The position numbers and the translations under genes were made by a program. Below are positions 35,537 to 42,768 of a stretch of DNA of 64,000 nt, in pieces. Source of the DNA: Bryobacterales bacterium (GTDB lineage: Bacteria > Acidobacteriota > Terriglobia > Bryobacterales > Bryobacteraceae); assembly GCA_016789905.1 (NCBI GenBank), contig JAEUQC010000213.1, positions 62,001 to 126,000 on the forward strand, written 5' to 3'. Position 1 is the first letter of the stretch; every line of letters begins with the position of its first letter. The notes under the pieces were generated by a model, which saw only the letters and a list, made by a program, of their open reading frames with translations, was not told the origin of the DNA and did not search any database.

Positions 35537-36682
35537 CTACGGCTCCCGCTTGAACTCGGCGATCTCGGAGACCACCACGCGCTCCCGCGGATAGACTTCC
35601 AGCCGGAAGATCACCCGGTCCGGGACGCCTCGGTAAATCACACTGCCTCCCTGCAATTGGGAGCCGCGCAGGTCAATAGTTCGCGTCTCCTCGCGGGACT
35701 GGATGATCAACGCCCCCCGGCTCGCATTGCGCACCGGCGGCGCCAGCGGGTCCCAGGTGACGGTCAATTCTTCACCTGTCTTTTTCACTTGCAGTGCCAT
35801 ATCCCAAGCTTCCAGCCAGGGGTTGGCCGGCTGCTTTGGCCTCATGCTGAGCGCGATCTGAAAACCGACGACAACGCCCAACAGCATGAAGATGAACGAC
35901 AACGGAATCCACACCCAACCGCCGCGAACGCCTTTCCCTCGCGCTGGCGCAGCCGCTGCAGACTCCGAAATGCCACTCTGGAACGACGGCGCGGGCAAGG
36001 GCGCCGCAGGGGCTGGCGCGTCGTCGAGTTCCTGCTGCCGGTACTTCAGGCGCGGATCTTCCCCCGTTCGCTGCCCAAAGCGGGCCGCGTTCGCCATCCG
36101 CTCCATGCCGGAGGATCCGCCACCTAACTCCTTCCGCCGGAACGGAAATTCGAGGTGGGAGGCGTCCGCCTTGTATTGGCCGTCTTCGCGGAAAAAGATG
36201 CCCGCCATGCTGACTTTCGTGGCGTAAGGCTTCACCACGAGCGCTATGGCCGAGGGCTCCGGGAACAGATCCTGCAGGATCGCCAGGTCCTCAGCCGCCA
36301 AACAGATCCCGTCGCGGGTGTGGCCTCGATAATAGCCCACAGCGTAGATTCGGCGCTCCGGAGCTCGTTTCCACCGTTCCGTCGCCGCCACGAAGTCGGC
36401 GCGATCGTCTTCGGACAGGATGTAGGAAGGCCCGGAAGCGTGGTCGCAGGAAACAGCCTCAAAATCCTCGACATTCACCACAATACGTCCGTTCTGGGTC
36501 TCCGTGGTGCCGAGCAAAATGCCCCCCACCTCGGCGCCGCGTTTCGGCACTGCGCCAAATCCTCGCATCACTTCCAACAAGATCCGATCGACTACGTCGA
36601 AATGGATATGGACGGAGATTGGCTTCTCCGCCGGCTTCCAGACGTAAAACGGGGACGTGGCCGTACCTGATTCAGGATGCAA
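35537..36682 (-). CDS. Membrane protein with a degenerate JAMM/MPN-like domain
   Basis: The 381-residue protein has an N-terminal domain (about 20-190) that follows the JAB/MPN pattern: Glu in KRGAEVGGILLG and then AVGYYRGHTRDGICLAAED in place of the metal motif HSHP(x7)SxxD. Only one His is left and the Ser is Ala, so isopeptidase activity is doubtful. A disordered segment (190-255), one membrane helix (about 258-280, IPLSFIFMLLGVVVGFQIAL) and a beta-rich outer domain follow. Function unknown. It is divergent from rsmI with a 52-nt gap. Confidence 0.65.
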   Translation of the reverse strand: MHPESGTATSPFYVWKPAEKPISVHIHFDVVDRILLEVMRGFGAVPKRGAEVGGILLGTTETQNGRIVVNVEDFEAVSCDHASGPSYILSEDDRADFVAATERWKRAPERRIYAVGYYRGHTRDGICLAAEDLAILQDLFPEPSAIALVVKPYATKVSMAGIFFREDGQYKADASHLEFPFRRKELGGGSSGMERMANAARFGQRTGEDPRLKYRQQELDDAPAPAAPLPAPSFQSGISESAAAAPARGKGVRGGWVWIPLSFIFMLLGVVVGFQIALSMRPKQPANPWLEAWDMALQVKKTGEELTVTWDPLAPPVRNASRGALIIQSREETRTIDLRGSQLQGGSVIYRGVPDRVIFRLEVYPRERVVVSEIAEFKREP

Positions 36683-36734
36683 TCCTGGAGTCTCCTTCCG
36701 TGTGCGATTTCCTATTCAAGTATAGTTACGATTA

Positions 36735-37556
36735 GTGCCAGCCGCACTTTATCTTGTCGCCACCCCGATCGGGAACCTTGAGGACATCACCGTCCGCGCG
36801 CTCCGTATCTTGAAAGAAGAAGTGGACCGCATCGCCTGCGAGGACACACGCCACAGCCGCAAACTGCTCGATCACTATGGGATATCCAAGCCCCTCGTCA
36901 GTTTCCACGAACACAACGAACGGGAGCGCGGCGACGAGTTGCTGCACGCTCTTCGCGCCGGTGAACGCATCGCCGTCATCAGCGACGCAGGCACGCCGCT
37001 CATTTCCGATCCCGGGTACCGGCTGGTCGCCGCTGCCGCCGCCGAAGGAATTCCGGTCGTCCCATTGCCTGGCCCTTCGGCTATTCTCACGGCTCTGTGC
37101 GCCTCCGGTCTCCCTACTGATAGTTTCGTCTTTGGCGGCTTTCTGCCCCCTAAACAAATCCAGCGCCGGAAGACCCTGGAGGCTTGGTCGGCATCCCCGG
37201 CAACGCTTGTGTTTTACGAAGCGCCACACCGCATCCGCGAAGCGCTGGCTGATATCGACACCGTGCTCGGGTCGCGGCCAGTTGTTCTGGCCCGCGAACT
37301 CACCAAGATGCATGAAGAGTTCCTGCGGGGAACCGCCGCCGAACTCCGCGCCGGGCTCCACTCGGCCAACACACGAGGCGAAATGGTGATTCTTATCGGC
37401 CGCGGCGAAGCCACCATGCATGATGATCGCCCCATCCCGCAAGCCGTGGCCGACGCCATCGCCAGCGGGATGGAACGTATGGACGCAATCAAACACGTCG
37501 CCCGCCAGCGCGGACTGTCCAAGCGCGATGTGTACCAGGCCGTCACCGGGTCATAA
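36735..37556 (+). CDS. rsmI: 16S rRNA (cytidine-1402-2'-O)-methyltransferase
   Basis: The 273-residue tetrapyrrole-methylase-fold enzyme has the RsmI signature ALYLVATPIGNLEDITVRAL at the start, EDTRHSRKLLDHYGI, VISDAGTPLISDPGYRLV and LPGPSAILTAL. It methylates C1402 of 16S rRNA at the decoding site. GTG is the start. The gene is complete with the C-terminal helical region, and its TAA is directly followed by the frame of the glycerol-3-phosphate dehydrogenase. Confidence 0.95.
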   Translation: MPAALYLVATPIGNLEDITVRALRILKEEVDRIACEDTRHSRKLLDHYGISKPLVSFHEHNERERGDELLHALRAGERIAVISDAGTPLISDPGYRLVAAAAAEGIPVVPLPGPSAILTALCASGLPTDSFVFGGFLPPKQIQRRKTLEAWSASPATLVFYEAPHRIREALADIDTVLGSRPVVLARELTKMHEEFLRGTAAELRAGLHSANTRGEMVILIGRGEATMHDDRPIPQAVADAIASGMERMDAIKHVARQRGLSKRDVYQAVTGS

Positions 37557-37568
37557 TTGAATCAGATC

Positions 37569-39101
37569 ATGCCTAATCTCGCCGAGCTTTCTTCCGGCAA
37601 ATTTGACGTCGCCATCATTGGCGGCGGCATCATCGGCGCAGGTATCGCCCGGGACCTCGCCCTGCGCGGAGCCCGCGTCGCGCTGGTCGAAAAGGGGGAC
37701 TTCGGCTCCGGAACCACCAGCGGCTCCACACGCCTCATTCACGGCGGCCTGCGGTACCTGGAGATGCTCGATTTCGGCTTGGTCCGCATGGATCTTCGCG
37801 AGCGCGAAATCCTGCTTCGCATCGCCCCGCATCTGGTCAAACCATTGGAGTTTCGCATTCCATTCGTGAAGCAAACGGCATGGTTTCGGGCCAAAATGCG
37901 CGTCGGGCTTTTGCTCTACGACGCACTGAGCTATGACCGTTCTTTGCCCGGACACCGTTTTCTGGACACAGCCGAGACTCTGGCGGGCGAACCCGCGCTG
38001 ACGCGAGATGGACTCAACGGCGCCGGCAGCTACTTCGACGCGCAAGTCCGCATGCCCGAACGGCTCTGCCTGGAAAACCTCATCGATGCCGCCGCGCACG
38101 GCGCGAGCGTAAGAAACTACTGCGAGGTTCGGTCGGCGGATCTGAAGAGCGGAGGCGTGCAGAGCCTGCTCGTCCGCGATGTGGATACCGGCGAAGAAGC
38201 TGAACTGCGCGCCAAAGTATTCGTCAACGCCACTGGCGCCTGGTTCGATCGTGTGCAAACGGCCGTCTCCGGCACAGCCAGCCGCCGCCTTCGCACCACC
38301 AAGGGCATTCACCTCACGTGCGGGCCGATGGTCAATAAGGCGAACGTATTGTTCTCTCCGCTCGATGGCCGCCTGTTTTTCGTGATTCCACTGCTAGGCA
38401 AAACCTGGATCGGCACTACCGATACCGATTTCCCCGGCGACCCTACAGGCGTTCAGGCCGAAGAAGCGGATATTGAGTATCTGCTGCGCTCGGTTGAGCC
38501 GTTTTTTCCAGCGGTCCGATCCCTGCCCATCTATTCCACCAACGCCGGCGTCCGGGCGCTGGTGCGGCAGGAGGGTTCGGAGTCGTCCGTTTCCAGGGTT
38601 CACCGCGTGGAAGAGACCGTGCCCGGCATGTTTTCGGTCCTGGGCGGCAAAATCACCGGCTATCGCGCCATCGCCGAAGAGGCTTCGGACGCGGTCGCGC
38701 GACGCCTTGGGATAACTGCCGGTTGCCGCACCGCGAGCCAGGCCCTGCCCGGCGGCGGAGCGGCCCCATCCAACGGCTTAGGCGCCCTTTATGGCAGCCG
38801 CGCCCCGGAAATCGCCGCATTTTCCGGGCCCTGCGGCGACATTGGCGCGCAAGCCCGCTTCGCTATACATCGGGAATTCTGCCGGAATCTGGACGATTTC
38901 CTGCTCCGTCGCACCGAATTCGCCTTCGCGCCGGACCTCGGCGCCGCGGTCGCGCCAGATGCGCTGGAGGCCATGGCCGTCGAACTCGGCTGGAATGCCG
39001 CCGCGCAGGAAACGCAATGGCGGCGTTACCAATCGGCGGCCGGACGCGCCCGTTCAAACGCGGTCGCCGATCGGCCGCCGCATACTTCGCAAAAACAGTA
39101 A
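37569..39101 (+). CDS. glpD: Aerobic glycerol-3-phosphate dehydrogenase
   Basis: The FAD-dependent enzyme has the dinucleotide-binding start FDVAIIGGGIIGAGIARDLA, the GlpD motif GTTSGSTRLIHGGLRYLE, NATGAWFDRV and the C-terminal cap domain. It oxidises glycerol-3-phosphate to dihydroxyacetone phosphate and passes electrons to quinone at the inner membrane. I take the ATG at 37569 (510 aa); the frame opens at a TTG (37557) directly after the rsmI stop, and neither has a strong Shine-Dalgarno. No glpK or glpF is adjacent. Confidence 0.93.
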   Translation: MPNLAELSSGKFDVAIIGGGIIGAGIARDLALRGARVALVEKGDFGSGTTSGSTRLIHGGLRYLEMLDFGLVRMDLREREILLRIAPHLVKPLEFRIPFVKQTAWFRAKMRVGLLLYDALSYDRSLPGHRFLDTAETLAGEPALTRDGLNGAGSYFDAQVRMPERLCLENLIDAAAHGASVRNYCEVRSADLKSGGVQSLLVRDVDTGEEAELRAKVFVNATGAWFDRVQTAVSGTASRRLRTTKGIHLTCGPMVNKANVLFSPLDGRLFFVIPLLGKTWIGTTDTDFPGDPTGVQAEEADIEYLLRSVEPFFPAVRSLPIYSTNAGVRALVRQEGSESSVSRVHRVEETVPGMFSVLGGKITGYRAIAEEASDAVARRLGITAGCRTASQALPGGGAAPSNGLGALYGSRAPEIAAFSGPCGDIGAQARFAIHREFCRNLDDFLLRRTEFAFAPDLGAAVAPDALEAMAVELGWNAAAQETQWRRYQSAAGRARSNAVADRPPHTSQKQ

Positions 39102-39215
39102 CCCAATTGCCGTCAGATTATTCTGAATCGTATGAAGTCCGCGCCTACACTGTCCGATAGATCAGCAGCAAGGAAATTACCGGGAGACCTTATCCCCGGT
39201 AGATACCAAGGAAAT

Positions 39216-39728
39216 ATGCCATCCATCAGCACCAAACAGTTCGGCATCGTGGAGTTCGCGGAAGAAGACATCTTTGAATTCCCGAACGGCCTGCCCGGTT
39301 TTGAAGCGGAACGCCGCTTTCTCTGTATCGAACGTCCTGCCCTGCGGCCGGTCGTTTTCCTGCAGAGCGTCGAGCATTCCGGACTCTGTTTCATCACGTT
39401 GCCGGCTCGATCCGTCGATCCCGGATATCAATTGGAGGTCGCCGCGGAAGAGCGGAGTGTGCTTGGTCTGGCTTCGGAAGAAGCCACGTCTTGGGAGCAA
39501 AGCCTTGCGTGTCTCGCCATTGTCTGCCTGCCGTCGGACGGCACGCCCACTGCAAACCTGCTCGGTCCCGTGGTACTCTCGCGAGAAACACGTAGAGGTG
39601 TCCAGGCGGTTCGGGACGATTGCCGGTATTCGGCGTTGACTCCCTTGCAGCAGGGAACCACGGAGCGGAACACCGCCGACTCTTCTCCCGTTTTGAAGGG
39701 CAATGCGGATCGTCTCGCGGAGGTCTAG
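39216..39728 (+). CDS. fliW: Flagellar assembly factor FliW
   Basis: I start at the ATG of MPSISTKQFG (39216), with AAGGA 4 nt upstream; the frame extends 28 codons further. The 170-residue protein has the FliW core (EDIFEFPNGLPGFEAERRF, then a segment like FLQSVEHSGLCFITLPA, and TANLLGPVVLSRETRRGVQA). FliW binds CsrA and frees flagellin translation from CsrA repression; flagellin in turn binds FliW. The stop overlaps the csrA start (TAGTG), so the two antagonists are co-translated. The site CCAAGGAAATATG itself resembles a CsrA target. Confidence 0.92.
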   Translation: MPSISTKQFGIVEFAEEDIFEFPNGLPGFEAERRFLCIERPALRPVVFLQSVEHSGLCFITLPARSVDPGYQLEVAAEERSVLGLASEEATSWEQSLACLAIVCLPSDGTPTANLLGPVVLSRETRRGVQAVRDDCRYSALTPLQQGTTERNTADSSPVLKGNADRLAEV

Positions 39729-40036
39729 TGCTAATAATTCGCAGACGTCGCGGCGAGTCCATCGTCATCGGCGAAGATATCGAGATCGAAATTCTCGAGA
39801 CCTCCCCTACCCAGGTGAAACTCGGAATCTCCGCGCCAAAGGAAGTCACCGTCCTTCGTTCGGAGATCCGCGTTACACGAGACGTGAATCGTGCCGCCTC
39901 CGCGCAACCCCGGGACCCCGCCATCCTCACCCAACTGGTGGAACAACTCAGGGAAAATGTCCCGGCCATTGAAATCGCCTCCCCCGAACCGCCCGCTGTA
40001 GTTTTACCCGACAGTAAAAAGTCGAATACTCCGTAA
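39728..40036 (+). CDS. csrA: Translational regulator CsrA with C-terminal extension
   Basis: The GTG start overlaps the fliW stop (TAGTG), with GGAGG 4 nt upstream. The 102-residue product has the CsrA core (LIIRRRRGESIVIGEDIEIE, VKLGISAPKEVTVLRSEI). A tail of about 50 residues follows, with a predicted helix (AILTQLVEQLRENV) and a Pro-rich end. Typical CsrA has 60-75 residues. CsrA dimers bind GGA motifs at ribosome-binding sites. In the FliW type a C-terminal extension takes part in FliW control, so this tail probably matters. The next genes are two flagellins. Confidence 0.92.
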   Translation: MLIIRRRRGESIVIGEDIEIEILETSPTQVKLGISAPKEVTVLRSEIRVTRDVNRAASAQPRDPAILTQLVEQLRENVPAIEIASPEPPAVVLPDSKKSNTP

Positions 40037-40140
40037 CTAACCAACCACCTTCCGCGCGCTAGATTGAGGCCGAGGCCCCTCCCTCAACGGCGCACTTCCC
40101 TACACCTATCTTCAACGGTCATCCCCGCCGCCATGGTTCT

Positions 40141-40177
40141 CTCCGGCGCGCCGGAGGACCCGTGTCTTTCCAAGGAG
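40141..40177 (+). promoter_or_regulatory. Flagellin 1 leader: hairpin plus two GGA motifs (candidate CsrA sites)
   Basis: CTCCGGCG/CGCCGGAG is a perfect palindrome (40141-40156), followed at once by GGACC. The Shine-Dalgarno CCAAGGAGTG (40172-40177 core) resembles the CsrA consensus ACAAGGAUGU and lies 7 nt before the ATG. Two GGA motifs about 20 nt apart, one at the ribosome-binding site, fit dual-site CsrA repression. Confidence 0.5.
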
Positions 40178-40184
40178 TGCCCAC

Positions 40185-42572
40185 ATGTCCTTCCGCATCA
40201 ATACAAACATCGCTTCGCTGCAATCCCAGGAGTATCTGAGAAACACCAGCGAGAATCAGTCGAAAACCATCGGCCGCGTTACTTCGGGACTTCGGATTCT
40301 ATCGAGTGGAGACGACGCCGCCGGACTCTCCATCGCCAATAGTTTTCGCAGTGACCAGGCGGTGCTGCGACAGGGTATCCGGAACGCCAACGATGGGCTC
40401 AGCACGTTACAGACGATCGACGGCGGCATTAACAACATCAGCAAACTGCTCGATCGCGCCCGGACGCTGGCCACGCAGTCGGCCTCCGGCACTTTCATCG
40501 GCAGCCGGGATGTGCTGAACTCGGAATTCGGCAGCGTCATCACCGAAATCGATCGGCAGGCGCAAGCGATCGGCCTCAACGCCGGTGGCGAGTTCGCAAA
40601 GTCCTTGTCTGTTTTCATCGGCGGCGGCAAGTCTTCTGGGGGCATTACCTCCATCCAGAATGGAGCGTCCCAGGTCGATTTGAGCAACTCCACGGTCGAC
40701 GCCAAAAGCCTCGGCCTCAAGGGCGCCCAGGCCCAGGGCGTCACCGCCACCGACATTGGCACCGGTTCGCCGGCCACCAGCGTATCGGCAATCGTCGGAG
40801 ACCCCTCCAATGTTGCCTCTCTCGGTGCGGCAGGCTTCACCGATTTCTATTTTCGCGGCCCCGGATTCGGAGATTCCGAGCGCATCAAAGTCGCCGTTAA
40901 CCTCTCCGGAGTCACCACGGTCGATAACCTCGTAACGGCCGTAAACAACGCGATCAAGAGCGCCGGGACTGTGGTCAGCCCCGCCGCCACAGCCTTCCAA
41001 AATGCGAATATCAGCGCCTCCGTCGTCACTGCCTCCGACGGGAAGAAGTCTATTGCCTTCAGTTCCAGTTCCACCGCGTTTCAAGTCGCAGCCGGAGACC
41101 GGATGTCCAATGCACTGCTTGGAAACGTGACCTCGGCGTCCAACCCTGCCGGACGGACTCTGGCAAACACGGTGACTGGCGGCTCCAGCGCTGCGGCCGC
41201 GGCCACCGCGTTTGGCGCCAGTGGCGCCGGCGCCGTCACGGTTCGGTTTCAGGGCGCGGGCATGTCCGCGCCGGTCGATATCGCACTCTCCGTGAGCGCC
41301 ACTACCACCATCGACCAGGCGATTGCCGACCTTACCTCCCAGATCGCCAGCAACAGCGGGCTCCAGGCCGCCGGCATCACCGCCAGCACCGCGGCACCCG
41401 GCGCGCCGCTGGTTTTCACGAGCGCCAGAGGCGAGCGGTTCGAGGTCCTCGCTTCCGGAGACTTGAACGGCCTTCTCGGTCTCGGCAGCTTCCGAAGCTC
41501 CGGAGGCGCCGTCGGAACCTTCGATTACCCCACCGTCACCGGCTCCGCCGGCACATTCGCCGCATCCGCCGAGACACTCGAGTTTTCCATTGGCGGCGGC
41601 CCCACCATCTCAATCTCCGTTACGCCGGCTGGCGCCACCCTCGCCGATGCCCGCACCGGCTTGAACGCCGCGATCGCCGGAAACGCCAGTCTGGCCGCCG
41701 CCGGGCTCGTGGTTACCGATGATGGCGTCAATCTAATCATCACTAGCTCAAACAGCAGCCGCTTCCGTGTCAATACGGTCGGCGCCACCAACGTTTTCGG
41801 ATTCAACGCCGCGGCGGCAACCGGCGTCGCCGACGTCGCCGAAACACAGGCGGGCAATACCGATATCAACTTCTTTAATTCCGGCGGCACGCAACAGTCT
41901 TCAATTCTGCCTTTCACCGGCATTCACACGGGCGGCGACGATCAAACCATTACCGTCTCCGCCAACGACGCCGCCGGCGTCGAACACTCTCTCGCCGTCG
42001 TTCTCCGGAACGACACCACACTCCGAAATGCCGCCACTGTGGACGAAGCGATCAACGCCATCAACACTGCTCTGAAACAGTCCAATGACGCGACGCTGCA
42101 GGCGGTCGCCGCCGTGAAGGATAAGGCCTCCCCTGGGGGGGCCGAAGGAATCCGGTTCATCTCCACGCTAAGGGGATTCAAGGTCTCTGTCGGCACCAAC
42201 GAGGCCGGATCCGGCTTAGGCAATCAGGGCACTGTAGTCAACTCCGCCGCCGCCGGCAGCGGCTCCACTTCCGACATCAGCAGCCAGGCCGGCGCCGAGT
42301 CCGCCGTTACTGCTCTCGCCGAAGCTGTCGTAAAGCTAGGCGATGCGCAAGCCGTCGTTGGCCGAGGACAGAATCAGTTCTCCTTCGCCGTCAACCTCGC
42401 CTCCAGCCAGTTGACCAACATCGCGGCCGCAGAATCCCGCATCCGCGATGCCGACCTGGCCGAAGAAGCCGCCAACCTCACCAAGGCGCAAATCCTTCTT
42501 CAGGCGGGCATATCCGCCCTCGCCCAAGCCAATTCCGCTCCACAGCAGGTGCTTTCTCTTCTCCAGGGTTAG
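40185..42572 (+). CDS. fliC: Flagellin 1, large modular type
   Basis: The 795-residue flagellin has an N-terminal D0/D1 region: FRINTNIASLQSQEYLRNTS, GLRILSSGDDAAGLSIANSF and NDGLSTLQTIDGGINNISKL. The C-terminal D1/D0 helix contains ESRIRDADLAEEAANLTKAQ and ends SALAQANSAPQQVLSLLQG. It is far longer than most flagellins (about 270-550). The extra length is four related modules of about 90 residues, at about 217-305, 350-440, 462-545 and 584-680. Each has a beta strand like VRFQGAGMSAPVDIALSV, a helix (TTIDQAIADLTSQI) and strands; this recalls the flagellin hook-IN motif. It lies 148 nt after csrA. Confidence 0.95.
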   Translation: MSFRINTNIASLQSQEYLRNTSENQSKTIGRVTSGLRILSSGDDAAGLSIANSFRSDQAVLRQGIRNANDGLSTLQTIDGGINNISKLLDRARTLATQSASGTFIGSRDVLNSEFGSVITEIDRQAQAIGLNAGGEFAKSLSVFIGGGKSSGGITSIQNGASQVDLSNSTVDAKSLGLKGAQAQGVTATDIGTGSPATSVSAIVGDPSNVASLGAAGFTDFYFRGPGFGDSERIKVAVNLSGVTTVDNLVTAVNNAIKSAGTVVSPAATAFQNANISASVVTASDGKKSIAFSSSSTAFQVAAGDRMSNALLGNVTSASNPAGRTLANTVTGGSSAAAAATAFGASGAGAVTVRFQGAGMSAPVDIALSVSATTTIDQAIADLTSQIASNSGLQAAGITASTAAPGAPLVFTSARGERFEVLASGDLNGLLGLGSFRSSGGAVGTFDYPTVTGSAGTFAASAETLEFSIGGGPTISISVTPAGATLADARTGLNAAIAGNASLAAAGLVVTDDGVNLIITSSNSSRFRVNTVGATNVFGFNAAAATGVADVAETQAGNTDINFFNSGGTQQSSILPFTGIHTGGDDQTITVSANDAAGVEHSLAVVLRNDTTLRNAATVDEAINAINTALKQSNDATLQAVAAVKDKASPGGAEGIRFISTLRGFKVSVGTNEAGSGLGNQGTVVNSAAAGSGSTSDISSQAGAESAVTALAEAVVKLGDAQAVVGRGQNQFSFAVNLASSQLTNIAAAESRIRDADLAEEAANLTKAQILLQAGISALAQANSAPQQVLSLLQG

Positions 42573-42726
42573 TCTGAGTTGAGGGGTCCTTGAGGAGCTT
42601 CCGCACCCTACCCCCCGGTTTTTCTTACCCTATCCCTCTCTTCGAACTGATTCGCTCCGATATGCTCCTTGAACACCGATTGGGTGCCACAAGCCGCGAA
42701 AAGGATTTCAAGGCGGCACACCAGGT

Positions 42727-42762
42727 GAATCCGGATTCATTCCGGGACTTAGTTTCAAGGAG
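42727..42762 (+). promoter_or_regulatory. Flagellin 2 leader: palindrome and CAAGGAG site (candidate CsrA sites)
   Basis: GAATCCGGATTC is a perfect palindrome (42727-42738) with a central GGA. The Shine-Dalgarno TTTCAAGGAGAG (42756-42762 core) lies 6 nt before the ATG and again matches the CsrA core. The rest of the 196-nt gap shows no gene and no clear sigma-28 promoter. Confidence 0.45.
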
Positions 42763-42768
42763 AGAAAC

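Noticed and set aside
40037..40140. Sigma-28 or sigma-54 promoter before flagellin 1
   Set aside because: No stretch matches TAAA-N15-GCCGATAA or TGGCAC-N5-TTGC well enough; the promoter may lie upstream of fliW.
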